The notes: generated by a model from the sequence alone, not told the origin. DNA of 64,000 nt from Streptomyces sp. NBC_00376 (GCF_036077095.1 NZ_CP107960.1:1364001-1428000); one strand, 5' to 3'. Numbered from the stretch's first letter, positions 45,239-53,870 are shown. A program made the numbers and translations.

Positions 45239-47302
45239 CTACGTGATCGAGACGCGGAACAGCTTGTCCGAGCCGTCGGGTTCGTTCCCCTTGTTGTCGC
45301 AGTTGGTGGTGGAGAGCCAGAGCTGGTCCTGGCCGGGCACCTCGGTGACGGTGCGCAGCCTGCCGTACGTACCGACGTAGTACGCGCTCGGTGTGCCCAG
45401 CTCCTCGGTGTCACCGGTGATCGGCACCCGCCACAGCCGTTCGCCCTTCAGCGCGGCCATGTAGATGACGTTGCGGACGATGGCGATCCCGCTGGGCGAG
45501 GCCTCGGAGATGTTCCAGGTCTTCTTCGGGTTGGTCATGCCGGTGGTGGTGCAGGTGCCCTCGCAGACGGGCCAGCCGTAGTTCTTGCCCGGCTTGATCA
45601 GGTTGAGCTCGTCCTTCTTGCTGTCGCCGAACTCCGCCTCCCACAGACGGCCGTTGCGGTCGAAGGCGAGGCCCTGCGGATTGCGGTGTCCGTAGCTGTA
45701 GACGTAGTTGCCGAACGGGTTGCCGGGGGCGGCCTTGCCGTCCGTGGTCATCCGCAGGATCTTGCCGTTCAGCGAGTTCTTGTCCTGGGCCAGGTCGGGT
45801 GTCTGCGCCTCACCGGTCGACGCGTACAGATAGCCGTCGGGGCCGAAGGCGAGCCGTCCGCCGTTGTGGTACCTGCTCTTCTTGATCCCCTGGAGCAGGA
45901 CCTTGTACCCGCTGAGCGAGCTGCCGTCGTAGGTCATCCGGGCGACGCGGTTGCCCTCGGCGGCGGTGTGCATGAAGTACACGTAGTGGTTGGCGGACCA
46001 CTTCGGGTCGACGGCGACGCCGAGCAGTCCGCCCTCGCCGTCGGTGGTGACCGCCTCGGGTACGGTGCCGACCTGGGTCCGGGTGCCGTCTGGGGTGGCC
46101 TTGAGGACCTTGAAGCTGTCCCGTTCGGTCACCAGCGCGGTCTTGCCGTCGGGCATCCAGTGGATGCCCCAGGGGATGGACCAGCCGCTGGAGACGGTGG
46201 TGATGCCGGAGGGCACCCCGCCGTCGGTGGCGCAGGCCGGGGTGGTGAAGGCGACCGTGTTGCTCGGCGGTGAGGCGTTGCCCGCCGCGTCCTTGGCGAC
46301 GACGTCCAGGCTGTACGGGCTGGCGCAGGCGAGCCCGGTGAGCGTGGTCGTGGTGGCGGGCGGTGTGCCGGTCACGGTCTTGTAGACGGTGCTGCCGCTG
46401 CGTACCTCGTAGGCGGTGACGGCCTTGTCGTCCGTCGACGCTCCCCAGCTCAGGGCGACGCTGTTCACGGTGAGGCCCGAGGCGGACAGGGTGCCAGGTG
46501 CCGAGGGTGCGGTGGTGTCGTCGCTCTTCGGGGTGGTGCAGTCCACGACGGGGCTGACCGACGACACGTTGCCGGCCGCGTCACGCGCGAACAGTGTGAG
46601 GTTGTACGTGGTGTCGGCGCTGAGCCCGGTCAGGCTCTTCGTGGTGGCGGTGCCCGGTGCCTCGCCGAACTTGTTGCCGTGTTCGTAGATGTCGTACGCG
46701 ACGACACCCACGTCGTCCGTGGCGGCTCCCCAGGTGAGGGTGAGGCTGTTCTCGGTGATGTCCGAGCAGCTGGGCGCCGTGGGTGCGGTGGGTGCCTCGG
46801 TGTCCGACGGGGTGACCGTGACGTCCAGGTAGTCGAGGTTGGGCAGCCCGTTGGCGGTCGTGGACGTCAGCCGGATCTTGTTGCTGCCCGCCTTGAGAGG
46901 GGTGTTCAGGGTGGAGGTGGCCCAGGTGTTCCAGTCGGTGGTGGCGTTGAAGGCGCGGGCCGCCGAGACGACCGTGCCGCCCACGGCTACATCGGCGGGC
47001 CGGGCGTCCGCGGTGCCGTTGGAGTAGCGGACGGCGATCTTGCCGGTGCCGGCTGAGGCCGCGGTGACGGTGAACTCCACATAGCTGCCGACGACGTTGT
47101 CGCCGTTGACGAATCCGGTGCCCGAGTAGCCGGAGTGGTTGGACTCGGCGGCGCCCTCGACGATCGTCGCGGACTCCGCCTCGTACCGGGTGGCGGCCGC
47201 GGCGGCCTGCTGCGGAACCGCCTGCACCAGGGCTGTGCAGAGCAGTACGGCCGTGAGGGCGGCCGCTGCTCGTCGTGACGTGGTGAGCGTCGCTATCTGC
47301 AT
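45239..47302 (-). CDS. Secreted glucose/sorbosone dehydrogenase-like protein with CBM and two FN3 domains
   Basis: 687 residues. Sec signal (about 1-36, ALVQAVPQQAAAAATRY), CBM6/35-type module (about 38-165, RYEAESATI and GSNKIRL), two fibronectin III domains (about 170-265 and 270-355), then a PQQ-type sugar dehydrogenase propeller (about 365-687: WGIHWMPDGKTALVTERD, YHNGGRLAFGPDGYLYASTG, GHRNPQGLAFDRNGRLWEAE). It binds and probably oxidises a polysaccharide or oligosaccharide outside the cell. The catalytic domain is C-terminal here but N-terminal in the 25 kb protein. The GH8 gene lies ten bases upstream on the same strand. Confidence 0.9.
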   Translation of the reverse strand: MQIATLTTSRRAAAALTAVLLCTALVQAVPQQAAAAATRYEAESATIVEGAAESNHSGYSGTGFVNGDNVVGSYVEFTVTAASAGTGKIAVRYSNGTADARPADVAVGGTVVSAARAFNATTDWNTWATSTLNTPLKAGSNKIRLTSTTANGLPNLDYLDVTVTPSDTEAPTAPTAPSCSDITENSLTLTWGAATDDVGVVAYDIYEHGNKFGEAPGTATTKSLTGLSADTTYNLTLFARDAAGNVSSVSPVVDCTTPKSDDTTAPSAPGTLSASGLTVNSVALSWGASTDDKAVTAYEVRSGSTVYKTVTGTPPATTTTLTGLACASPYSLDVVAKDAAGNASPPSNTVAFTTPACATDGGVPSGITTVSSGWSIPWGIHWMPDGKTALVTERDSFKVLKATPDGTRTQVGTVPEAVTTDGEGGLLGVAVDPKWSANHYVYFMHTAAEGNRVARMTYDGSSLSGYKVLLQGIKKSRYHNGGRLAFGPDGYLYASTGEAQTPDLAQDKNSLNGKILRMTTDGKAAPGNPFGNYVYSYGHRNPQGLAFDRNGRLWEAEFGDSKKDELNLIKPGKNYGWPVCEGTCTTTGMTNPKKTWNISEASPSGIAIVRNVIYMAALKGERLWRVPITGDTEELGTPSAYYVGTYGRLRTVTEVPGQDQLWLSTTNCDNKGNEPDGSDKLFRVSIT

Positions 47303-47312
47303 CCGAACCTCC

Positions 47313-48569
47313 CTACGGGACCCAGTAGTTGCCGGATGCCACGATCATCGACTGGAGCTGGACGCTGCCGCCGTAGTAGAGATCCGGGTCGATCGAGGTG
47401 GCGGCGAGCTTGCTCCAGAGCGCGTCGAGCCAGGCCTGGGAGCCGGAGTCGGTCAGCGCGGTCACGACGAACGGGGCGGTGAACGCCATGTCGTTGCCGC
47501 TGTCGAACACCGAACCGTTGAGGTGGTAGCCGCTGGCGATCTTGTCCGGGTTCCCGCCCGTCTTGGCCTTGATCCAGGAGTTGAGCTTGCGGGCCGAGGC
47601 GAGCGAGGCGCTGTCCCCGCTGGTGACGGCGTCGGCGCCGATGCGCCACGGGTCGCGGCAGGCGTTCCAGGAGTAGTCGCCGTCGTTGGGGCCTTCCAGC
47701 ACCTCGCCCGGTGCGGGCTTGGCGGTGGCTTGGGTGTTGACGACGAAGTCGGCCAACAGGCCGGTCGCGGCAGCGTACTTGGACTGCTGGGTGGTGATCA
47801 GGTCCTGGTGCGCGGTGCGCACGGTGTCCCAGGTGCTGTCACCGGTGGCGGACTTGAATGCGCGGAAGTGGTCGATCATCCAGTCCGAGGAGCGGGTCAT
47901 CCAGTAGTGGGACTCCCCCGAGTCCGACCAGTCACCGAGCAGCATCAGGTGCGTGGTAGGGTTGACCTCGCTCTTCTTGATGGCGTTGATGTGTTTGACC
48001 GCGAGGCCCTTGTAGTCGTACGTGCCGGTGGATCCCCACTGCTTGTCGGCGAGGAGCAGCCCGTAGGCGACGTCGAGGTCCCCGTCGGTCGCCGAGTCGG
48101 AGCCGTCGACGCTCTTGCAGGAGGCGTTCTGTTCGGCGGCGAGGAGGTTGGCGTTGTTCACCGAGGGGTGCGCGAGCATGTACTTCACCATGCCGTCGAA
48201 GACGGTCCTCGCCTCCGGGTCGGCGCCCGCCATCGTCGCGGTGACGACCATCCCGTAGCCCTGGGCCTCGGCGACGTAGGGGTGGTCGGCGTCCGGCGAG
48301 ATGACCTCGTACCAGCCGTTTCCGCAGTTCTTCTTCACGAACGCGGACTTCCAGGCGTTGTACGTCTTGATCACGGCCTGGTCGAGCGACGTCTGCGTGC
48401 CCGATGGTTTCAGCATCCCTGTGGCGTAAGGGAGCCGGTGGCTGCCGAAGGGCACTGCGGGGGCGTCGGCGGCGGTGGCCTTCGGAAGATGGCCCAGCAG
48501 GGGCAGGAGCAGACAGCTGAGGCCTGTGAGGGCGGCGACCAAGCGGCGTGGGGGTGCGGCAGGGTGCAC
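47313..48569 (-). CDS. Secreted GH8 glycoside hydrolase (endoglucanase or chitosanase)
   Basis: 418 residues. Sec signal (about 1-34). GH8 catalytic residues are intact: proton donor Glu101 in VAEAQGYGM and the catalytic Asp in SATDGDLDVAYGLLLAD (about 162-168). Further conserved stretches are HLMLLGDWSD and YSWNACRDPWRIGADA. GH8 contains cellulases, chitosanases and licheninases; the operator at 48592 resembles the palindrome that controls chitosanase genes, which favours chitosan. The gene is immediately followed by the secreted dehydrogenase gene after ten bases, so they are probably cotranscribed. Confidence 0.93.
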   Translation of the reverse strand: MHPAAPPRRLVAALTGLSCLLLPLLGHLPKATAADAPAVPFGSHRLPYATGMLKPSGTQTSLDQAVIKTYNAWKSAFVKKNCGNGWYEVISPDADHPYVAEAQGYGMVVTATMAGADPEARTVFDGMVKYMLAHPSVNNANLLAAEQNASCKSVDGSDSATDGDLDVAYGLLLADKQWGSTGTYDYKGLAVKHINAIKKSEVNPTTHLMLLGDWSDSGESHYWMTRSSDWMIDHFRAFKSATGDSTWDTVRTAHQDLITTQQSKYAAATGLLADFVVNTQATAKPAPGEVLEGPNDGDYSWNACRDPWRIGADAVTSGDSASLASARKLNSWIKAKTGGNPDKIASGYHLNGSVFDSGNDMAFTAPFVVTALTDSGSQAWLDALWSKLAATSIDPDLYYGGSVQLQSMIVASGNYWVP

Positions 48570-48591
48570 GGGTGATCCCTTCCGGTTCGGT

Positions 48592-48610
48592 GTTAGGAAA
48601 GGTTCCTAAC
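48592..48610. promoter_or_regulatory. Palindromic operator upstream of GH8 gene
   Basis: GTTAGGAAAGGTTCCTAAC is an 8+3+8 perfect inverted repeat 22 bases upstream of the ATG. It closely resembles the TTAGGAAA/TTTCCTAA palindrome reported for Streptomyces chitosanase control by the ROK repressor CsnR, from memory. Confidence 0.8.
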
Positions 48611-48729
48611 CGACACTGCATAGGATTCCCTGCGAAGCTTTCTGTCAATGCCCCGCGTGGGCCCAAATCTCCTGCGGGGCAATCCGGTTGGACCGGGCAC
48701 GGGCGGGCCCTGCGGCCGGAACGGGCCGG

Positions 48730-49515
48730 TCAGAGCAGTTGGTAGCCGCGCATTCGGGTGAGCAGGAGATGGGTGTCCTGCAAGGATCCCGAGGTGTCGC
48801 CGAGCGACCGGTAGATGCCCCATTTGGGCCGTACCCGGTCGGCGAGGAGCGTGTCGACGCCGGACTTCGACCTGTCGATGACCGTGGTCGCCCCGTCCTT
48901 GAGGATCCAGCGGACCGAGCCCGCCGCCCCGTCACCGATCGTGATCCGGAAGTCGACGTCGATCCACTTGTCCTGGAGCGGCACGAGGTCGGTGCGGCCG
49001 ACGAGGATGTCGGCGACGGTCAGCTTCAGCTCGATGGTCTGCACGCCGTTCACCCGGCGCAGGGACTGCACGACGATCGGCGAGGTGCCGGTGCCCGGCT
49101 GCTTCATCTGCATGATGTGGGTGAAGCTGGTGGTGGCCTTCAGCGAGCCGGGGATGCACATGCGGTAAGTGACCCTCCAGGTCTCCCCGGGGAGCCACTT
49201 GAGGTACGAACTCCCGCCGGTGCGCAGTCCGGTCACCTCCTGGCGCTGACGGTCCGTCGAGGTGTCGCGGTCGACGGTGTGCATGTTGAACCGGAAGTTG
49301 TCGCCCTCGGTGAGGATGTGCGGCTGCCCGGCCGGATGGGAGTCGGCCCGGTCGTCCTCGACGGTCTCGAAGGCGCCGAGACCGCCGCTGCTCGCCGAGG
49401 GCGACCAGCGCAGTTTCCAGCTCGCCGCGTGCGCGGTGGCGGAAAGCCCGGCGGTGGCGGCGACGGCGCCGCCGACGGCCGCGCCGAGCAGGGCTCGCCT
49501 GGAAGGGTTCGTCAC
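48730..49515 (-). CDS. Tat-exported polysaccharide-lyase-like protein
   Basis: 261 residues. Tat signal SRRALLGAAVGGAVAATAG (about 5-24). The mature protein is a beta-jelly-roll (concanavalin-like) candidate: WKLRWSPSASSGG, FETVEDDRADSH, RFNMHTVDRDTSTDRQRQEV, then MKQPGTGTSPIVVQSL and WIDVDFRITIGDG. It resembles heparin/alginate lyase-type families (PF14099-like) from memory. The GTG start at 49515 is chosen because it begins the twin-Arg signal and has GAGG upstream. Confidence 0.7.
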   Translation of the reverse strand: MTNPSRRALLGAAVGGAVAATAGLSATAHAASWKLRWSPSASSGGLGAFETVEDDRADSHPAGQPHILTEGDNFRFNMHTVDRDTSTDRQRQEVTGLRTGGSSYLKWLPGETWRVTYRMCIPGSLKATTSFTHIMQMKQPGTGTSPIVVQSLRRVNGVQTIELKLTVADILVGRTDLVPLQDKWIDVDFRITIGDGAAGSVRWILKDGATTVIDRSKSGVDTLLADRVRPKWGIYRSLGDTSGSLQDTHLLLTRMRGYQLL

Positions 49516-49542
49516 TTCGACCTCGCTCGGAGTCGTTCGTTC

Positions 49543-49598
49543 GGGATCTCGGAGTCGTCGCAGGATCTCGGAGGTACCGCAGGATCTCGGAGGTGCCG
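49543..49598. repeat. Tandem 18-19 base repeat in lyase gene leader
   Basis: Three copies of a unit ending GATCTCGGAG plus a short tail (GGGATCTCGGAGTCGTCG, CAGGATCTCGGAGGTACCG, CAGGATCTCGGAGGTGCCG) lie just upstream of the lyase-like gene. The last two copies differ at one base. Confidence 0.85.
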
Positions 49599-49812
49599 CG
49601 TTCACAGGAGTGTCCGTTGTTCAGTGACGTGCTCAAGCGTTGCGTGCCGGCGGGTCCCGGTCAATGGCCCGCACGGAAGAGGCCGGAGCGACAGCAGGGC
49701 GCCGAAGGGGCGATGACGCGGGCCGCGGAAGTCCGGGCGGCGGGGGAATGCCTGGCGGCCGGTGATCGTTGAGCAAGGGAGTACCAACCGACGACGTAAG
49801 GATCGACCGCAC

Positions 49813-50646
49813 GTGAGCCAGGTCCCCTCCATCACTCTCAACAATGGCGTCGAGATGCCGCAGCTCGGTTTCGGTGTCTGGCAGGTGCCGGACGACGAGG
49901 CCACGAAGGCGGTCACCACCGCCATCGAGTCCGGGTACCGGAGCATCGACACCGCCGCGATCTACGAGAACGAGCGGGGCACCGGTCGGGCGATCGCGGC
50001 CTCCGGCGTCGCACGCGAAGAGCTGTTCGTCACCACGAAGCTGTGGAACAGCGAGCAGGGCCACGACTCGACCCTGCGCGCCTTCGACGCCTCGCTCGAC
50101 AAGCTGGGGCTGGACTACGTGGATCTGTACCTGATCCACTGGCCGGTGCCGGCCAAGGACGCGTACGTCGACACGTACAAGGCGTTCGAGCGGATCCACG
50201 CCGACGGACGTGCGAAGGCCATCGGTGTCTCGAACTTCCTTCCCGAGCACCTGGAGCGGCTGCTCGGCGAGACGTCCGTGGTCCCGGTGATCAACCAGAT
50301 CGAGCTCCACCCGCAGCTCCAGCAGGCCGAGTCGCGCGCCTTCCACGCCAAGCACGCCATCGTGACCGAGGCGTGGTCGCCGCTGGGCCAGGGCAAGGGC
50401 CTCCTGGAGGTCCCGACGGTCGTCGCGATCGCCCGGAAACACGACCGCACGCCCGCCCAGGTGGTGCTCCGCTGGCACCTCCAGACCGGCAATGTGGTGA
50501 TCCCGAAGTCCGTGACGCCGTCCCGGATCGCGGAGAACATCGATGTGTTCGGCTTCGAGCTGGACGCCGACGACCTGGCCGCGTTCGCCGCACTGGACGA
50601 GGGCAAGCGCCTCGGCCCGAACCCCGGCGAGTTCAACGTCGCCTGA
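49813..50646 (+). CDS. Aldo/keto reductase
   Basis: 277 residues, NADPH-dependent reductase of the AKR5 type. Catalytic tetrad Asp46, Tyr51, Lys76 and His109 are all present (SIDTAAIYENE, VTTKLW, YLIHWP). The NADPH-binding end is VVIPKSVTPSRIAENIDV. Reductases of this type act on 2,5-diketo-D-gluconate or various small aldehydes and ketones. The GTG start has AAGGATCG about ten bases upstream. Monocistronic by spacing. Confidence 0.93.
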   Translation: MSQVPSITLNNGVEMPQLGFGVWQVPDDEATKAVTTAIESGYRSIDTAAIYENERGTGRAIAASGVAREELFVTTKLWNSEQGHDSTLRAFDASLDKLGLDYVDLYLIHWPVPAKDAYVDTYKAFERIHADGRAKAIGVSNFLPEHLERLLGETSVVPVINQIELHPQLQQAESRAFHAKHAIVTEAWSPLGQGKGLLEVPTVVAIARKHDRTPAQVVLRWHLQTGNVVIPKSVTPSRIAENIDVFGFELDADDLAAFAALDEGKRLGPNPGEFNVA

Positions 50647-50732
50647 ACCACCGGCGAAACGAACCGCCGCCCGGCTGCCGAGCCGGGCGGCGGTCCGCCA
50701 CTGGACAGCCCTGGGACCGAAGGGACCGGAAC

Positions 50733-51215
50733 ATGAGCGGGGACACCGCGCCCGCCGTCGCGGCGGGCCGCTACCTGCTGCGCAATGTGGCCAGCGGGCT
50801 GCTGCTGGAGGTGCGCGGCTCCGCCAAGGGCGGCGGCGCCCCGGTCCAGCAGGGCTCGGAGAGCGGTTCGGCGGCCCAGCAGTGGCAGCTCTCGCCCGTG
50901 CACGAGGGCGCCGCGCTCCACTATCTGGTCAATGTCCACAGCGGAAAGCGTCTGGATGTCGCCAACGCCTCCACCGAGAACGGCGCCGTGATCCAGCAGT
51001 GGCGGGCCAACAACTACGGCGCCCAGGAATGGCTGATCGAGCGGCATCTGGAGGCGCCGGGGGTGGTGACCCTGGTCAGCTTCATCAGCGGGCTCGTCCT
51101 CGAAGTGGCCGACGGCAGCAAGGCCGACGGCGCGCGTGTCCAGCAGTGGGAGGACACCGACTCCCCCGGCCAGTGGTGGCGGTTGGAGCCGGTGCGGGAC
51201 GCCACCGGCGCATAG
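50733..51215 (+). CDS. Ricin B-type lectin, no signal peptide
   Basis: 160 residues, a single beta-trefoil built from three repeats, each with the QxW-type motif: SAAQQWQLSP, VIQQWRANNYGAQEWLIE and RVQQWEDTDSPGQWWRLE. Each repeat also has the Asp/Asn sugar site, for example KRLDVANAS and LVLEVADGS. It is cytosolic: the start MSGDTAPAVAAGRYLLRNVA has no signal. GAAGGGACC is the ribosome site. It is unusual for this lectin fold to be exclusively intracellular in Streptomyces. It lies 86 bases after the aldo/keto reductase gene. Confidence 0.85.
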   Translation: MSGDTAPAVAAGRYLLRNVASGLLLEVRGSAKGGGAPVQQGSESGSAAQQWQLSPVHEGAALHYLVNVHSGKRLDVANASTENGAVIQQWRANNYGAQEWLIERHLEAPGVVTLVSFISGLVLEVADGSKADGARVQQWEDTDSPGQWWRLEPVRDATGA

Positions 51216-51502
51216 GCCGGATACAGGCCCGCACGGGGACATGTGCGGCTGTGCGTAGTGCGGACCGCCGTTCCGGCGGCCCTTCGGGGCCGTCCCGCCC
51301 CGGGCCGTCACTCGCCTGGGTCAAGACGACCCGCCGACCCCCTGGCGGCTGGGACGTGGGCGGCGTCTGCCGCGCCGACGCCACGTTCTGCCGCCCGGTC
51401 GCCGGGCCCTGCCAAGGGCCGTACCGGTCGGCTGGCAGAGCCTCGCCGTCCGGCTTTAATATGGCCTGGCAGGTGTTCGAACCTGTGGTGGTCGTTCAGG
51501 TG

Positions 51503-51538
51503 AGGCTATCCGACCGGGTCGCCCCGGTCGGATAGCCT
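51503..51538. terminator. Long hairpin between convergent genes
   Basis: AGGCTATCCGACCGGG pairs with its complement over 16 bases with a four- to five-base loop (TCGC region). It is extended outside by TCAGG/CCTGA. It is very stable. It lies about 290 bases after the lectin stop, an unusual distance for a terminator of that gene. Confidence 0.7.
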
Positions 51539-51546
51539 GAATGGAG

Positions 51547-51573
51547 CCCCGGCCCGATTACGGCGGGCCGGGG
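51547..51573. terminator. Hairpin terminator downstream of Gly-rich protein gene
   Basis: CCCCGGCCCG pairs with CGGGCCGGGG over ten bases with a seven-base loop, 27 bases past the stop of the minus-strand gene at 51600. It may act on both strands. Confidence 0.75.
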
Positions 51574-51599
51574 TTCTACGTCACCTGAGTGACTCGGTT

Positions 51600-52154
51600 T
51601 TACCAGTCCCTGCCACCGCGGTCGTCGTCGTAGTGACGCTCGATCACCCGGAAGCTGCCCACGACGCCGTTCTTGACCCACACACCGCCCTCGACGTGGC
51701 CCGGGTGCACCCCGTTGCTGTCGCTGTGCGGTCCGACGGTGGCGATGGGGGCGCCGTTGTCGCAGGTGACCCCGCGGAAGACCTCGACGGTGTGGCGGCT
51801 GTCGTTGCGGATGTTGAGGGTCTTGGAGCCGAGGCCGCTGACCACGGTCACGCAGCCGCCGCGCTCGTCACTGTACGTCCGCTCGTTGATGTGGATGCGG
51901 CCCTCGTAGTGGTCCCGGCCCCCACCGTAGCCGCCGCCGCCGCCACCACCACCTCGCTCGTTGCCACCCTTGCCCTCGTTGCCCTTGCCGACGTCGCCGC
52001 CGCCGAGAGCCGAAACGGGAGCAGCCTGCTGGACGGCCGGGGCAGCCGCCTGAGCCGGCTCGGAGGTGGCAGCCGAAGCGTAGGTGATGCCGGTGGCGGC
52101 CAGGGCCGCGGCGGCCGCTACGGCAGCCGTAACGATCGTGGAACGCGTAATCAT
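51600..52154 (-). CDS. Secreted Gly-rich hypothetical protein
   Basis: 184 residues. Sec signal (about 1-29, ITYASAA cleavage region), Ala/Pro/Gln stretch, then a GGGGGGGGYGGG run, then a beta-rich domain (about 80-184) with RIHINERTYSDERGG, VTVVSGLGSKTLNIRNDS, VEVFRGVTCDNGAPIATVG and SFRVIERHYDD. Two Cys (in CVTVV and TCDNG) may form a disulfide. AGGAG is before the ATG. I do not recognise the family; the beta-rich end resembles small structural or lectin-like secreted domains. Confidence 0.75.
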   Translation of the reverse strand: MITRSTIVTAAVAAAAALAATGITYASAATSEPAQAAAPAVQQAAPVSALGGGDVGKGNEGKGGNERGGGGGGGGYGGGRDHYEGRIHINERTYSDERGGCVTVVSGLGSKTLNIRNDSRHTVEVFRGVTCDNGAPIATVGPHSDSNGVHPGHVEGGVWVKNGVVGSFRVIERHYDDDRGGRDW

Positions 52155-52457
52155 TTCGCTTCTCCTGTCTCAGAGAGACCGACCGATGCGGTCGATCTGC
52201 GGATGAAATTACTGACGATCCGAATACGTGTCATTTCAGACACGTCGAAGGTCGGCGCCCGAGCGCCAGTCGGGTTACACGAAATACGCGATATGCGATT
52301 TTCACATCATTAGATGAGTTCCAACTGCCCCTGTTCGCAGTTCGGTTGACTCGCCATTAGGCTGCACAGGGGACTTTCTGATGCCCACTCACCCTGGCGG
52401 CAGTGTGTCTTGCCTTGACACGGGCCGGGCAAGACACTGGTGCCGCAAAAGCCCAGG
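52155..52457. other. Gap with AT-rich patch and CoA-transferase terminator
   Basis: 303 bases. It carries an unusually AT-rich patch near 52270-52320, likely the promoter region of the Gly-rich gene on the minus strand, and a hairpin at 52401-52439 ending the CoA-transferase gene. Confidence 0.5.
52401..52439 (-). terminator. Terminator of CaiB-type CoA-transferase gene
   Basis: GTGTCTTGCC pairs with GGCAAGACAC with outer pairs around one bulge, 18 bases after the stop at 52458. Confidence 0.7.
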
Positions 52458-53699
52458 TCAGCCATCCAGCCAGCGCCTGAGGTCCTCGGTGTGCTCACCG
52501 ACACGCGGCGGCCGCCGTTCGTAGCGCGGCGGGGTGCGGGACAGCCCGATGGGGTTGGCCACCAGGCGCATGGGGTCGTCGGGGTCCGCGTCGGCCGGTG
52601 TGACCTGCGGCGACAGGCCCAGGCGCTCGGCGAGATCGAAGGCGCCCGCGAGGTCGTTGACCGGGCCGCAGGGCACCCCGAGCGGGGTGAGCGTGGCGAA
52701 CCACTCGGCCGCGGTGCGCGCTGCGAGCCGCGTGGATACCTCCTCGGCCAGCGCGTCGACGTGTGCCACCCGGTCCGCGTTCGAGACGAACCGGGGATCG
52801 GTGGCCAGCTCCTCGGCACCCAGGCCCCGGCACAGTGCCTGGAACTGCCGGTCGTTCCCGACGGCGACGACCAGCGGCCGGTCCGCCGCCCGGTAGACCT
52901 CGTACGGGGCGATGGACGGGTGACGGTTGCCGAGGATGCCCGGCACCTGACCGGCCAGGGTGTAGCCACCCGCCTGGTTCACCATGCTCGACAGCAGCGA
53001 GGACAGCAGATCGACCTCGACGTGCTGACCCTCACCGGTCGCGTCGCGGTGGCGCAGCGCCGCCATGACGCCCACGGCCGCGTGCAGTCCGGTGAGCACG
53101 TCGACGAGCGCCACACCCGTCTTGACGGGCTGTCCCGGCGCGGGACCGGTGACGCTCATCAGCCCGCCGACCGCTTGCAGCAGCAAGTCGTAGCCGGGCA
53201 GCCCGGCGCCTTCGCCGGATCCGAATCCGGTCACCGAGCAGTAGACGATGCCGGGGTTGAGCGCCTCGGCCTGCGCGTAGGAGAGTCCGTACTTGTCCAT
53301 CGTGCCGGGACGGAAGTTCTCGAAGAGCACATCGGCCCGGCGCACCAGCGCATGGGCGTCGCGGCGCCCTTCCGGTGTGCCGAGATCGATGGCGAAGGAC
53401 CGTTTGTTGCGGTTCACGGACAGGAAGTACGTCGACTCCCCATGGGCGTGGGGCGGCCCCCAGGCCCGGGTGTCGTCGCCCGCGCCGGGACGCTCCACCT
53501 TGATGACGTCGGCGCCGAGGTCGGCGAGGAGCATCGTGGCGTACGGAGCGGCCAGCACCCGCCCGAAGTCGGCGACCACGACACCCGAAAGGGGGCCGGG
53601 AACGGGCGTTCTCACCGGGCGACCGTCCGGAATGCGCGTCTGCGACGGGGCGGCCGCCGGGGTCGCTCCGGTGTCCGGGGTGGCTGGGGTGTTCTGCAT
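52458..53699 (-). CDS. CaiB/BaiF-family CoA transferase
   Basis: 413 residues, full length for the family (formyl-CoA, carnitine or bile-acid CoA transferases). Conserved: PLSGVVVADFGRVLAAPYAT, then LADLGADVIKVERPG, NRNKRSFAIDLGTPEG and FENFRPGTMDKYGL, where the Asp in FRPGTMDK (family Asp nucleophile region) is kept, and the C-terminal VPCGPVNDL. The substrate is unknown. A 40-residue Thr/Pro-rich N-terminal extension precedes the domain, which is more than usual. The chosen ATG at 53699 has GAGGGAG close by; a frame six residues longer is possible. Confidence 0.92.
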   Translation of the reverse strand: MQNTPATPDTGATPAAAPSQTRIPDGRPVRTPVPGPLSGVVVADFGRVLAAPYATMLLADLGADVIKVERPGAGDDTRAWGPPHAHGESTYFLSVNRNKRSFAIDLGTPEGRRDAHALVRRADVLFENFRPGTMDKYGLSYAQAEALNPGIVYCSVTGFGSGEGAGLPGYDLLLQAVGGLMSVTGPAPGQPVKTGVALVDVLTGLHAAVGVMAALRHRDATGEGQHVEVDLLSSLLSSMVNQAGGYTLAGQVPGILGNRHPSIAPYEVYRAADRPLVVAVGNDRQFQALCRGLGAEELATDPRFVSNADRVAHVDALAEEVSTRLAARTAAEWFATLTPLGVPCGPVNDLAGAFDLAERLGLSPQVTPADADPDDPMRLVANPIGLSRTPPRYERRPPRVGEHTEDLRRWLDG

Positions 53700-53870
53700 T
53701 CGGCTCCCTCTCGACAAGGCCTGTCACGCGCCGGGCCGCTGACGGCCGCGCTCGCGAAGCCTCATCCTGGGCATGCCGCACACCCCGTGCCAGTGGACGA
53801 GATGTCCTGTCCGGACCCCGCGTACCACTCCAATCCGTCGATGGGCCGTGGGCCGGGGATCCGGTCGGCG

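Larger units (their letters stand above)
51216..51599. other. Convergent gap with two strong hairpins
   Basis: 384 bases between the lectin gene (plus) and the Gly-rich protein gene (minus). No open frame with a ribosome site is convincing. It holds a 16-pair hairpin and a 10-pair hairpin described separately. Confidence 0.55.

Noticed and set aside
45239..49515. Idea that the three exported proteins are one operon with the lyase-like gene
   Set aside because: The GH8 operator and a gap of about 160 bases with no gene separate the lyase-like gene from the GH8 pair, so it is probably separate.
51466..51490. T-arm-like GGTGTTCGAACC in the convergent gap
   Set aside because: It forms only a four-pair stem with a loop of wrong size and no other tRNA arms are near.
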